This document shows positions 48,374 through 57,560 of a DNA stretch of 64,000 nucleotides, in pieces; within the stretch, counting starts at the first letter, position 1; every line of letters starts with the position of its first letter. The DNA lies in assembly GCA_965247395.1 (NCBI GenBank), contig OZ252012.1:868001-932000 (forward strand). Reading direction: 5' to 3'. The position numbers and the translations under genes are program-made. This stretch comes from CAYRJD01 sp965247395 (lineage in GTDB: Bacteria; Actinomycetota; Acidimicrobiia; Acidimicrobiales; Poriferisodalaceae). The notes beneath the pieces are model-generated. The model was not told where the DNA came from. It saw only the letters and a list, made by a program, of their open reading frames with translations, and did not search any database.

Positions 48374-49624
48374 TTAGCTCCGAATGGCTGGGGCGACCTG
48401 TTTGGCGTTAGTGGAAATCTTGCTTGCGGCAGCGGTACTTACAGCACCGTTGCTAGCAACGTCTGGGCTCACGGTCTTTGTCCAGTCTGGGATGTTGTCC
48501 AACCGGTCGTCGTTGGAAAACACTTCTTCCACAGGCAGCTTTAGCCCGAGGCGACGTTGCAGGCCACGCACCTCCAGCTCCTCATCCCACAAGAACAGCG
48601 TTATTACAGTGCCGGAACGTCCGGCCCGGGCCGTGCGGCCAGATCGGTGAAGGTAAGTCTTGTAATCTGACGGCGGCTCAAAATGAATAACCACCTCAAC
48701 GTCATCAATGTGCAGGCCGCGCGCTGCCACATCCGTAGCAACTAGCGCTTTCAACTCTCCCTCCGAAAAGGACTTCAAAGCCGCCTCACGCTTACGCTGC
48801 GGCAGGTCACCGTGAATGGCTCCTGCAGCTACACCGTCTTCACCTAGCTGTCGAGCAAGCCTGTCGGCGCCATGCTTTGTACGTGTAAATACCAGGGTTC
48901 GCTGAGTGCCGGTGATGATGCGAGCTGCCACCCGCACGCGATCCATCCGATGTACGGACAAAAACAGATGCGACATTTTCGAGATGTCAACTTTTTGCTC
49001 CCCAACCTCATAGAAGGTGGGATCGCTCAGGTGACGACTCACGAGCGCATCGATAACGCCGTCGAGTGTGGCCGAGAACAGCAGCGTCTGATGCTTTTTA
49101 GTTAGTCGACGCAGCAGCCATTCCACCTGCGGCAAAAAACCACGGCTAGCCATCTCGTCGGCTTCGTCAATCACCACCCGTTCAATGTGCTCAATATCAA
49201 GCACTTTGCGGTCGATGAGGTCGATGAGTCGTCCAGGCGTTGCGATAATGACGTCGGTACCTTTGCTGACTTCTCGAATCTGTTGTTCCATGTTGGTGCC
49301 GCCATAGACAGCATGCGAACGCACACCAACGGATTTTGCAAACGGCTCTACTACCGCCGCAACTTGGTTGGCGAGCTCACGCGTTGGCGTGAGTATGAGT
49401 GTGGTTGGATTTCCGTCAATTGACGGCTTAGTGTGCGCAAGCATTGGCAAGCTAAAGGCCAATGTCTTACCGGAACCAGTCTTGGCTTTACCGCATACAT
49501 CTCGCCCTGCGAGAGCGTCTGCGATGGTTGCCTGCTGGATCGGGAATGGCTCGAGAATTCTTTGCTCGTCGAGCACGTCGCACAGCTCGGACGGAACTCC
49601 GAGTTCAGCGAATGTGGTTGTCAC
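48374..49624 (-). CDS. DEAD-box RNA helicase
   Basis: The 416-residue protein has the full helicase core: the Q motif (ILEPFPIQQATI), motif I GKAKTGSGKTLAF, Ia TPTRELANQV, II VIDEADEM, III LFSATL, V ATDVAARGLHID and VI HRSGRTARAGRSG. It unwinds short RNA duplexes in ribosome assembly or mRNA decay. The C-terminal tail is short. The start appears to be GTG at 49624 behind GAAAGAAAT. It is followed within 2 bp by metX, an unusual pairing. Confidence 0.92.
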   Translation of the reverse strand: MTTTFAELGVPSELCDVLDEQRILEPFPIQQATIADALAGRDVCGKAKTGSGKTLAFSLPMLAHTKPSIDGNPTTLILTPTRELANQVAAVVEPFAKSVGVRSHAVYGGTNMEQQIREVSKGTDVIIATPGRLIDLIDRKVLDIEHIERVVIDEADEMASRGFLPQVEWLLRRLTKKHQTLLFSATLDGVIDALVSRHLSDPTFYEVGEQKVDISKMSHLFLSVHRMDRVRVAARIITGTQRTLVFTRTKHGADRLARQLGEDGVAAGAIHGDLPQRKREAALKSFSEGELKALVATDVAARGLHIDDVEVVIHFEPPSDYKTYLHRSGRTARAGRSGTVITLFLWDEELEVRGLQRRLGLKLPVEEVFSNDDRLDNIPDWTKTVSPDVASNGAVSTAAASKISTNAKQVAPAIRS

Positions 49625-49700
49625 AGGATTTCTTTCAGGTCAGCCTTTGAGGGTACAGGCGCGCTGTGACTTTTAGGTGCAGCGCTTATAGACGCTGCAC

Positions 49701-50849
49701 TTAGGAGTGCAGCAGAGCTAGCAACGCAGCGTGGACAGCCTCGATTTCGCTGCGCTGCACAAACTCATTGCGCGTGTGGGCAATAGTGGGGTCGCCAGCA
49801 CCGAAGTTGGCAGCCGGGATCCCGTGGCTTGCGAAGCGTGCCACATCAGTCCAGCCGAGCTTGGCTGCGACCGTGAGATTGTTGTCGCTGATTAGTTGTT
49901 GCAGCAAGGGATGATTGAGCTCTGGTGGGGCACCGTGGGCGTGGTCGGTTACTTCGAAGTCGTCGCACTCGCCAACGATCTCTGCCAGATATTCCTCCGC
50001 TTCACCCGGAGTGCGATCTGGGGCGTAGCGCAGGTTGAGAGTGAGCGTCGCCTCATCGGGCACGACGTTGCCAGCCACGCCACCGCTGACGGCCACGGCT
50101 TGGATGGCTTCTCGAAACTCGCAGCCATCGATGACCGGGCGGCGAGCCTCATAGGAAGGTCGAGCCAATCCAGGGATTAGTGGCTGCGTGAGTGCTATGA
50201 GCAACTCGCCCAAACGATGGATGGCGTTGACACCTTTCCACGGTCTGGCCGTGTGGGCGCGTTGTCCGCGGTATGTGACTTTGGCTCGCAATGTGCCTTG
50301 ACAGCCAGCTTCGAGCATCGCTGATGTCGGTTCTCCGAGCAGGGCAACATCACAGGCCAGCAGCTCCGGGGCCTGTTCAAACAAGAGTCCAAGCCCGTTG
50401 TGTTGACCAGATACCTCTTCGCATTCGTAGAAAACAAACGTGACGTCAAGTTTGGGATCGTTGAGCTGAGTGGCCACGGCTAACTGTGCGGCCAGGCTTC
50501 CTTTCATGTCGCAGGCACCAAGCCCATAGAGGCGCTCGCCGTCGATGCGGGCCTTGAGGTGGTCGGGATCGTTGGGTGCGGCTGGCACGGTGTCGAGATG
50601 ACCTGCAATCACCAGACGCTGTGGGCGATCTAGCTGTGTGCGGGCGATGACGTTGTTGGAAATGCGCGTTATTTCAAGCGGAGTGCCGGTTGAAGAACCA
50701 GCGGTAGTGCTGATGGTAGCTGCTCGCAGCAGTTGCTCAACGTGATCAGCCAGAGCCTTTTCCTTGTGGCTGGGCGACGGGATCGCTACCAGTTCAGCAG
50801 CCAGCGCAAGCAAATCCACATCAGCTGAGCCGTGTTCAATTTCAGGCAT
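49701..50849 (-). CDS. dapE: Succinyl-diaminopimelate desuccinylase
   Basis: DapE removes succinate from N-succinyl-LL-diaminopimelate in lysine and peptidoglycan precursor synthesis. The 382-residue M20-type metallo-hydrolase shows VIAGHLDTVPAAPN near residue 83, YGLGACDMKGSLAAQLAVA near 113, the catalytic Glu in FYECEEVSGQ near 143 and the dimerisation insert RGQRAHTARPWKGVNAIH near 196. Neighbouring genes encode the transaminase (dapC) and epimerase (dapF), which flank it in the pathway. Confidence 0.9.
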   Translation of the reverse strand: MPEIEHGSADVDLLALAAELVAIPSPSHKEKALADHVEQLLRAATISTTAGSSTGTPLEITRISNNVIARTQLDRPQRLVIAGHLDTVPAAPNDPDHLKARIDGERLYGLGACDMKGSLAAQLAVATQLNDPKLDVTFVFYECEEVSGQHNGLGLLFEQAPELLACDVALLGEPTSAMLEAGCQGTLRAKVTYRGQRAHTARPWKGVNAIHRLGELLIALTQPLIPGLARPSYEARRPVIDGCEFREAIQAVAVSGGVAGNVVPDEATLTLNLRYAPDRTPGEAEEYLAEIVGECDDFEVTDHAHGAPPELNHPLLQQLISDNNLTVAAKLGWTDVARFASHGIPAANFGAGDPTIAHTRNEFVQRSEIEAVHAALLALLHS

Positions 50850-50882
50850 GGGTGCTAGTGCTATTCATCGCTGTGCATCAGC

Positions 50883-52130
50883 TCAGTTACTAATTTCAGC
50901 TACTAAGCGGGACCGTTGCTCAAGCAGTTCCATTTGATCATCCGTTACTACCGCGGCTATTCGTACGTGGCCGCTCCCGCCTGGCCCGAAGAACTCACCA
51001 GGAGCCACTACCAACCCAATTTGTTCGGCCAGTTGGCGCACAAAATCCCAGGCATCTCCCCCCGGTGCTGGCACCCAAAGATAGAACCCTCCACGCGGTA
51101 GAGCTGCTTCAACGCCAAACCGCTCAAGCAATTTTGCCAGACGCTCTAAGCGGCTGCGATAGCGCTCTCGTTGTTCTGCTACGTGGTGTTGGTCGGCAAG
51201 AGCGGCTGCGGCGGCGGCTTGCGTCGGGCCGGGCACCATAAACCCGGCGTGCTTGCGCACTTCCTTTAGGTAGTCGACAAGTTCAGCGTCGCCCGCGTAG
51301 AACCCAACTCTCACGCCGGCGAGGTTTGAGCGCTTGGAGAGTGAGTGCACCGCCACAGTGCCCTGGAAGTGGGTGGCTTGGAAGTCGGAGCCCTGGAAGT
51401 CGGAGCCTTGTGAGTCGGTGCCCTGGAAGTCGGAGCCTTGGGAGCTGTCGGTGCCAGAGCTGTGCAAGATGCTGCGAGGTGGCCCGTCCCAGGTGAATTC
51501 GGAGTAGCACTCGTCGCTAAACACTGGCACCTCGTGATCTCTACCCCACTTGGCAGCCGCGGCAAGGTCGTCCAAACCGCCGGCCGGATTGCCTGGCGTA
51601 TTCATCCAAAGCAGCAAAGCACGCTGTGCGTCATCCGGGTTGATCTGATCAAGTTGCGGCGACCAGTTTTCGTCAACGGGGACGGGCACTGCGCGTGCGT
51701 TGGCCAGCACCGCTCCCATCTCGTAGCTGGGATAGCTAATAGCTGGATACAAAACGGTGTCTGCCGCTGGAGTGCGTAAACGCAGCCAGTGCGGCAAACC
51801 CGCCACGAACTCTTTTGAACCGATCGTTGCCGCTACTTGCGTGGCAGGGTCAATCTGCACAGCTAGCTCACGCTGCGCCCAGCCTGCGAACGCTTCGCGC
51901 AAAGCCAACGAGCCGATCGACGGCGGGTAGCCGGGCTCAGCTTTGGAATGAGCCAGCGCATCAATCACTGCTGGCAGAGGTGGATCGACGGGAGTGCCAA
52001 CCGACAGATTTACGCAGCCACCTTCGAAACGTTCGGCTTGCTCAATAACCGGGTCGAGCAAGTCGTATGGATAGGACGGCGGGACGAACCCCGACTCCGA
52101 GTCGACTGCAGGTTTTGTTTTAGAACTCAT
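50883..52130 (-). CDS. dapC: Aminotransferase class I/II, probable succinyldiaminopimelate transaminase
   Basis: This 415-residue PLP enzyme shows GCVNLSVGTPVDPPLPAV near residue 36, NTPGNPAGG near 177, VFSDECYSEFTW near 203 and the PLP-Lys in VAVHSLSKRSNLAGVRVGF near 266. The class I fold and the position next to dapE support DapC, which makes N-succinyl-diaminopimelate. Between the last two motifs lies an insertion of about 35 residues made of the unit QGSDF and variants (51360-51450), absent from typical members. It would sit as a surface loop just before the catalytic Lys strand. Confidence 0.85.
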   Translation of the reverse strand: MSSKTKPAVDSESGFVPPSYPYDLLDPVIEQAERFEGGCVNLSVGTPVDPPLPAVIDALAHSKAEPGYPPSIGSLALREAFAGWAQRELAVQIDPATQVAATIGSKEFVAGLPHWLRLRTPAADTVLYPAISYPSYEMGAVLANARAVPVPVDENWSPQLDQINPDDAQRALLLWMNTPGNPAGGLDDLAAAAKWGRDHEVPVFSDECYSEFTWDGPPRSILHSSGTDSSQGSDFQGTDSQGSDFQGSDFQATHFQGTVAVHSLSKRSNLAGVRVGFYAGDAELVDYLKEVRKHAGFMVPGPTQAAAAAALADQHHVAEQRERYRSRLERLAKLLERFGVEAALPRGGFYLWVPAPGGDAWDFVRQLAEQIGLVVAPGEFFGPGGSGHVRIAAVVTDDQMELLEQRSRLVAEISN

Positions 52131-52146
52131 CTGGGGTCATCTGGGC

Positions 52147-53520
52147 TCAATCACCTGGAGCGACAACAAAGTCCGCTAGCTGCGCCTGGGATACCTCGTC
52201 CAAGCGTGCTCGAATGCGCATTCCTTCGTCACCGTGCTCTTCGCTAAGCAGCGCACCCTCACGATGCAAAGCAGCAATCACGTCTCCGCGGTCGTAGGGC
52301 ACCAAGAGTTCAACTATCTCACTGAGGTGGCGTAGGTGATTTCCCAGAGCCTGTTTTAGTTCTTCGATGCCTGTGTTGGCCGTGGCCGAAATAGCCATCG
52401 ACCCCTCGTGGGTTCGTAACAGGTGATCAACACCGCTTTCGCTGGCGTCAACCTTGTTAAATACCACCAGCTCGGTTACATCCGCTGCGCCGATCTCTCG
52501 CAACACCGACCGCACTGCTGTCATCTGCTCTTCCGGATCAGCCGCGGTGGCGTCGACCACATGAACCAGCAGGTCGGCTTCGGCTACTTCTTCAAGGGTT
52601 GACATGAAAGCCTCAACCAAAGTGGTGGGGAGCTTTTTGATGAAGCCGACCGTGTCAGTTATCAGCACAGTCTCACCGCCTGGCAGAGCGAGCTTGCGGG
52701 TAGTGGCGTCAAGTGTGGCAAAAAAACGGTCTTCGGTCAGCACGCCCGCACCGGTGAGGCGGTTAAGCAGGGTTGATTTGCCAGCGTTGGTATAGCCGAC
52801 GATTGCGACAGTGTGAAACCGGGAGTGACGCCGTGACTTGCGCTGGTTGAGGCGAGTACGCCGCAATCCCGTGAGATCTTTTTCTAGCTTGGCGAGTCTC
52901 CTTTGGATGCGGCGACGGTCAACCTCAAGCTGGGTTTCACCGGGACCTCTGGTACCGATGCCACCGCCTTGCTGGGAGAGCTGGTCGCCGCGACCGCGCA
53001 AGCGTGGCAGGCGATAACGAAGCTGGGCTAGCTCAACTTGAGTCTTACCTTCGAGCGTGGTGGCGTTTTGAGCGAATATGTCAAGGATGACCGCGGTGCG
53101 GTCAAGTGCGGACCGGTGAAGTAAGCGCTCAAGGTTGTTCTGCTGGGCTGGCGTGAGATCATCATCAAACACCACCGTGTCGGCATCGTGGGCAACGGAG
53201 GTTGCGTGTATTTCGCTGACTTTGCCAGAGCCGACAAAGGTGGCAGGGTCGGGCTTGTCGCGGCGTTGCACCACGCGATCAACCGTGTCGGCGCCAGCGG
53301 TGTCGACTAGGCGTGCGAGTTCGTCAAGACTGGCTTCGACCTCGCCCTTGGTGCGATCGCGCAGTTGCATGCCAACGAGCACGATCTGCTCTCGGTAAGA
53401 GCGATCGATGAGACCGGCACTGTCGGCGCCGAATTCACCGAAGCCACCACGGTGTGATTCGTCTTCGTGATTGCGATTCGGCGTGGGTTCAGTGCCGTTT
53501 CGGGGGGTGCTAGTGCCGAT
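52147..53520 (-). CDS. hflX: Ribosome-associated GTPase HflX, probable ATC start
   Basis: HflX is a GTPase that splits stalled ribosomes. The protein shows the N-terminal domain TFVGSGKVSEI and DDDLTPAQQNNLERLL, the glycine-rich GRGDQLSQQGGGIGTRGPGE, and G1 GYTNAGKSTLLNRL, G3 DTVGFI and G4 NKVD. The family's first strand is visible as LIDRSYREQIVLVGM, which extends upstream of the first possible standard start (GTG 53382). No ATG, GTG or TTG occurs in frame between that GTG and the dapF stop. A perfect GGGAGG with 6-nt spacing points to ATC at 53520 (457 residues). Start by GTG 53382 would give 411 residues and remove part of strand 1. Confidence 0.9.
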   Translation of the reverse strand: MGTSTPRNGTEPTPNRNHEDESHRGGFGEFGADSAGLIDRSYREQIVLVGMQLRDRTKGEVEASLDELARLVDTAGADTVDRVVQRRDKPDPATFVGSGKVSEIHATSVAHDADTVVFDDDLTPAQQNNLERLLHRSALDRTAVILDIFAQNATTLEGKTQVELAQLRYRLPRLRGRGDQLSQQGGGIGTRGPGETQLEVDRRRIQRRLAKLEKDLTGLRRTRLNQRKSRRHSRFHTVAIVGYTNAGKSTLLNRLTGAGVLTEDRFFATLDATTRKLALPGGETVLITDTVGFIKKLPTTLVEAFMSTLEEVAEADLLVHVVDATAADPEEQMTAVRSVLREIGAADVTELVVFNKVDASESGVDHLLRTHEGSMAISATANTGIEELKQALGNHLRHLSEIVELLVPYDRGDVIAALHREGALLSEEHGDEGMRIRARLDEVSQAQLADFVVAPGD

Positions 53521-53521
53521 G

Positions 53522-54925
53522 CTAAACCTCCCTTAGTTCCTGGGTATCAAAGTTAAAAACTAAGTCCCCATTGAAATTCGAGGGGCCTAGAAGTATGGGT
53601 TCCAGTTCGTTAAGTTCCTTGGCTGCTGTGCCTGTTCGTGCGGCACGGCTTGCTTGTGCTTCAGGCAGAAGCACAAGAGCTTCACCGCCAGGCATGCAAA
53701 CCCTTATCGAATCGGCACCATCCACTAAGCCCCATTTTGCAGCCTGAGCGGCCGCTACAACAGCACCTGTGCCACAAGCCTGGGTAATGCCGACCCCGCG
53801 CTCCCAAACGAACATTCGGATTGCCTGACCGCTGGCTGTGTTGCTGGCTTGGTCGCCAGCTTCATCGCCTGCTTGACTGCTGGCAGGCTCGCTTGCCTGG
53901 TAGCCAGCCGCGATCAGTTCCACGTTGATACCGGAGGGGTAAGGACTAGGAGACATCTCGGAGGTCAAGGTTTTACCGAGTTTTATTAGCTGGCTCTGGT
54001 ACGGCGCCCTGTTGGCCAGATCTTCGCTGGTGCGATCTTCACCGAACACCACCTCATTAAACGCTTGATCCAAATCGTCGACCTCTATGACGAGATGGGG
54101 ATTTCCGATGCTGCCGTAAGCAGCCCGAAAATGCGGAACCGGCCTGCTCGCGGGGTTACTGCCTGTGAGATTGCTGCTTGCTGGGTTGCTGCTTGCTGGA
54201 TTGGTAAAGACCGGTGCGAGGAACTCTTCGATTCTCTTATAAACCGCCTCTTGTTCAGCGACGGAATTTTCTGGCAACACCGAATCGCGCTGTTCTAGAG
54301 GACCCATTCTCACTGCGGCGGTCACTTCTGCCACTTCACCAGCAGTACTGCCGTCGGCACTGGCATTGGTGCGGGCCGTCACCTCAACCTCGCGAACACC
54401 AATATCAGTCAACACCTTGATGTCTGCGTGAAGAAGATCAGGATTTTGAAGGTTGATTGCGCGCAGAAGTGCGTGAGCTAAACAACGCAGACCGTTGCCG
54501 CTCACCTGTCCGTTGGAGCCGTCCGCGTTACGCAAAAGCATGGCGACTGTCAACCTGGGCCAGCTAGCAGGCTTGTGCGAAGAAGACGCTGTGCTATCCA
54601 AACTGAAAGGGTTATCCAAACTGAAAGGGCACAGCCCGACGATCAGGCCATCAAAAACCTCGTTGGGGTTTTGTTTCGTCCAGGCTTTGCACAGCTGGCT
54701 TGCTAGACCGGTCAGGTTCTGGTCTTCAAGTAGATCCTCCATTGCTTGAGCGAGCGAAGCATCAGCGATCGAGCCTTGGCTATCGCCTTGTAACACGACT
54801 TGTAACGCTTCGAACTCCGCAGGAGGCACCTCCACCAGCTTCACCAAAAAGCTGTTGCCTGAGCCGTCAAACTTGCTCAGCCGCAACTCCGACGAGGTCA
54901 GATTTTGTGTTAGGTCGGTCGGCAT
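53522..54925 (-). CDS. dapF: Diaminopimelate epimerase with repetitive insertions
   Basis: DapF epimerises LL- to meso-diaminopimelate. Both catalytic Cys are present: GNGLRCLAHAL near residue 150 and GITQACGTGAVVAA near 390. The N-terminal LSKFDGSGNSFLV is also conserved. ATG at 54925 is chosen because the frame, although open upstream to 55189, runs there through an A-rich leader and the miaA 3' end. At 467 residues it is about 190 longer than usual. The excess lies in repetitive inserts: a doubled NPFSLD (about 54595-54628), NPASSNPASSN (54154-54206) and an Ala/Ser/Gln/Asp stretch (53850-53890). None removes a catalytic motif. Confidence 0.88.
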   Translation of the reverse strand: MPTDLTQNLTSSELRLSKFDGSGNSFLVKLVEVPPAEFEALQVVLQGDSQGSIADASLAQAMEDLLEDQNLTGLASQLCKAWTKQNPNEVFDGLIVGLCPFSLDNPFSLDSTASSSHKPASWPRLTVAMLLRNADGSNGQVSGNGLRCLAHALLRAINLQNPDLLHADIKVLTDIGVREVEVTARTNASADGSTAGEVAEVTAAVRMGPLEQRDSVLPENSVAEQEAVYKRIEEFLAPVFTNPASSNPASSNLTGSNPASRPVPHFRAAYGSIGNPHLVIEVDDLDQAFNEVVFGEDRTSEDLANRAPYQSQLIKLGKTLTSEMSPSPYPSGINVELIAAGYQASEPASSQAGDEAGDQASNTASGQAIRMFVWERGVGITQACGTGAVVAAAQAAKWGLVDGADSIRVCMPGGEALVLLPEAQASRAARTGTAAKELNELEPILLGPSNFNGDLVFNFDTQELREV

Positions 54926-55074
54926 AGTTCTTAATTCTTGCGGTTTCTTTGTTTTTGCGTTTTCTTTGGGTTTTATTTTTCTTGCGTGGCTGCCGGTAGT
55001 GAGCGCGGTGTTTCTGTTTGTAGCGGTGCTACTACTTAGTGTCGCAGGTACCAAATATCGCTGGCAGTGTGTCT

Positions 55075-56055
55075 TTAGGCACCCGCCGTGCCTTCCGCTA
55101 TGCCCTCCACCAGTTTGAGCACTTGGTCGGCCATCTGGGCTGGTGAGCCAAACCGAATCCAGGTGATGCGGGGATCTCGCCGAAACCAACGCTGTTGCCG
55201 ACGAGCAAAGCGGCGAGTGCGTTTGATTGCGATCTCGATCGCCTCATCAAGTGAGGTTTCCCCGCGCAGATGATCGCTTAGCTCCTTGTAACCAAGCGCT
55301 TGGGCTGCGGTGCGATACAGACCGCCCGGGTGCGCCAGCAGCTCGCGCACCTCACCTACAAACCCTGCCTCAAGCTGCTCGGCGTAACGCTGGGTAATGC
55401 GCTCGTCCAACTTGTCGCGAGCGATGTCGATGCCTATAAGGGTGTAAGGCACAGGGTCATACGAATCCATCCCCGGACCGAACGAAGAGAACGGTTGGCC
55501 CGAACCCAGGGTCACTTCTAAGGCTCGCTCAATGCGCCGGCGATTGGTGGATTGCATGCGTGAGGCACCAAGCGGATCTAGGTCGCGGAGACGTTCAAAC
55601 AGCGTTTCGGTGGGCTGTGACTCAAATGTCTGCACCACTTCGGGATAACGAGTGGGTGGCGTGAGGTGATCGATCACAGCTCGCAGGTAGAGCCCGGTGC
55701 CACACACCAACAGAGGCTGCACTGCGCGCTTTGCCACGCAGGTTGACGCTGCCTCAAAAGCAGACTGATAATCGACCACGGTAAATGGTTCGCTTGGGTC
55801 AGCGATGTCGATCAGGTAATGAGGCACCTCGGCTTGTTCGGCTGGCGAAGGCTTGGCTGTGCCGATGTCCATGCCGCGATAGACGGCCATCGAATCCACG
55901 TAAAGCAGCTCAATGAGAGCATTACTGCTAGCAGCGTTGTTGCTAAGAAAACTGCTGCGGCGAGCTAGCTCAAGAGCGAGCGCCGATTTTCCGCTAGCGG
56001 TTGGACCCAGAATGACCAGAGGGTTAGAGGTATGGGGCTGGCTAGTAGAGCTCAG
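55075..56055 (-). CDS. miaA: tRNA dimethylallyltransferase, probable CTG start
   Basis: MiaA adds the dimethylallyl group to A37 of tRNAs reading UNN codons, the step before MiaB. The P-loop LVILGPTASGKSALALELA lies upstream of the first ATG (55899), so the real start must be earlier. The frame is open back to a TAG near 56073 and contains no ATG, GTG or TTG. CTG at 56055 overlaps the miaB TGA as CTGA, the same 4-bp arrangement seen with ATGA, GTGA and TTGA elsewhere in the window, and gives 326 residues. Other motifs: VDSMAVYRGMDIGTAKPS, GTGLYLRAVID and RRFARRQQRWFRRD. A short insert SNNAASSNA lies in the N-terminal domain. Confidence 0.9.
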   Translation of the reverse strand: MSSTSQPHTSNPLVILGPTASGKSALALELARRSSFLSNNAASSNALIELLYVDSMAVYRGMDIGTAKPSPAEQAEVPHYLIDIADPSEPFTVVDYQSAFEAASTCVAKRAVQPLLVCGTGLYLRAVIDHLTPPTRYPEVVQTFESQPTETLFERLRDLDPLGASRMQSTNRRRIERALEVTLGSGQPFSSFGPGMDSYDPVPYTLIGIDIARDKLDERITQRYAEQLEAGFVGEVRELLAHPGGLYRTAAQALGYKELSDHLRGETSLDEAIEIAIKRTRRFARRQQRWFRRDPRITWIRFGSPAQMADQVLKLVEGIAEGTAGA

Positions 56056-57527
56056 GCTGCAACCACCGGTATGCGAGTGCGATGACTAGCGGGATGGAGC
56101 ACTTCAACTAGCTCGCCGTTTAGATAAAAAGTGCCAGCGCCGGTCACGTCTACCAAGGCGTAAGTGCCCTGTCGCATTGGTTCGGCGGTCGCGAAGTGGA
56201 CAAGTCGGTTTTGTCGGGTGCGGCCGCTGAGTTTTTGCGGATCGGTTTTTGAACGACCCTCCACCACTACCTCTTCGCGGCGACCGATGCGTCTCTCATT
56301 GCCAGCAAGGGCTGATCTCTGGACGACCGTGCGAAGCCGTTCCATGCGATCTTTGCTGACCTGCGGCGACACAAACTGGTCGATCAGCTCGGCAGCTTCG
56401 GTGCCAGGGCGTGGCGAAAAAACATAGGTGAATGCGCTATCAAACTGAACTTCGGAGACAAGCTCCAGCGTTTGTGTGAAATCTTGTTCGGTTTCACCTG
56501 GGAAGCTGATGATGATGTCAGTTGTTAGCGACAGGTCGTCCACGGTGTCGCGGGCCAGTTGGACCTTTGCTAGATATCGCTCAGCGGTGTAGCCGCGATG
56601 CATGGCAGACAGCACCTTGTCGCTGCCCGATTGGAGTGGCAGATGCAGGTGCTCACAAATTGCTGGCACCTGCGCCATGGCTGAAACTGTTTCGGGTCGC
56701 AGGTCTTTCGGATGCGGACTGATGTAACGAATTCGTCTAATGCCGTCTACGTCACCAAGCGCTCGCAGCAGATCGGCAAACAAAGGACGAGCGGTGTGGC
56801 GGCTGGTGGCCCAATTTTCACCGGCTAGAGCGGCAGTAGTACCACCACCAGTTGCGGTTTCACGGCGAAGCGCCAGGGTGATATCTCGGCCATAGCTGTT
56901 GACGTTTTGGCCGAGCAACGTAATTTCGGTTACTCCTGTTGCTGCCAGGTCTCTAACTTCGTTCACTAGCTCACCAAACGGGCGAGAGATCTCACGTCCT
57001 CGTACCGCTGGCACGATGCAAAACGCACAGGCGTTGTCGCAACCGACCTGGATCGTTACCCAGGCAGCGTGCTGTTGGTCGCGACGTATCGGCAAAGCCG
57101 AAGGAAACTCTTCGGATTCTTCGAGAATCTCGGTAATCGGTCCTGACTCACGAGCGTCTCGTAGTAGCTCTGCGGCGCGGCCCACGTTGTGCGTGCCAAA
57201 GACCACGTCAACGTGTGGCGCCCGTTGCCGTATGGACGAGCGGTCTTTTTGCGCGAGACAGCCAGCTACGGCTATTTGCATGTTTGGACGCTCGGCCTTG
57301 AGTGCTTTGAGGTTGCCGAGCTGGGCGTAAAGCTTGTTGTCGGCATTCTCTCGAATGCAGCAGGTGTTTAGCACAACAACGTCGGCATCGTCGATCGTTG
57401 TCGTTTGAGCCATGCCGTCGGCCTCAAGCAGTCCGGCGATGGACTCGGTGTCGTGCTCATTCATCTGGCAGCCGAAAGTGCGGATGTAATAGCGACGCGA
57501 ATCGGTGCCGCCGGGGCTGGCTCTCAC
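56052..57527 (-). CDS. miaB: tRNA-2-methylthio-N6-dimethylallyladenosine synthase
   Basis: MiaB is a radical-SAM methylthiotransferase that modifies A37 after MiaA. The auxiliary cluster Cys are at 20, 56 and 90 (TFGCQMNEHD, NTCCIRE, VAGCLAQ) and the radical-SAM Cys at 163, 167 and 170 (GCDNACAFC). The C-terminal TRAM domain is present (VEGRSKTDPQKLSGRTRQN). A stretch around residues 218-245 (ETATGGGTTAALAGE) is an extra low-complexity loop. The start is GTG at 57527. It is followed by miaA with a 4-bp overlap. Confidence 0.95.
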   Translation of the reverse strand: MRASPGGTDSRRYYIRTFGCQMNEHDTESIAGLLEADGMAQTTTIDDADVVVLNTCCIRENADNKLYAQLGNLKALKAERPNMQIAVAGCLAQKDRSSIRQRAPHVDVVFGTHNVGRAAELLRDARESGPITEILEESEEFPSALPIRRDQQHAAWVTIQVGCDNACAFCIVPAVRGREISRPFGELVNEVRDLAATGVTEITLLGQNVNSYGRDITLALRRETATGGGTTAALAGENWATSRHTARPLFADLLRALGDVDGIRRIRYISPHPKDLRPETVSAMAQVPAICEHLHLPLQSGSDKVLSAMHRGYTAERYLAKVQLARDTVDDLSLTTDIIISFPGETEQDFTQTLELVSEVQFDSAFTYVFSPRPGTEAAELIDQFVSPQVSKDRMERLRTVVQRSALAGNERRIGRREEVVVEGRSKTDPQKLSGRTRQNRLVHFATAEPMRQGTYALVDVTGAGTFYLNGELVEVLHPASHRTRIPVVAA

Positions 57528-57560
57528 GCTCTCAGGTTATGGCTGTGCGACAAGTTGGCG

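Noticed and set aside
54926..55189. 88-residue N-terminal extension of dapF
   Set aside because: The frame is open, but it reads through an A-rich leader and into the end of miaA, gives a sequence unlike any DapF, and ATG at 54925 directly precedes the conserved start.
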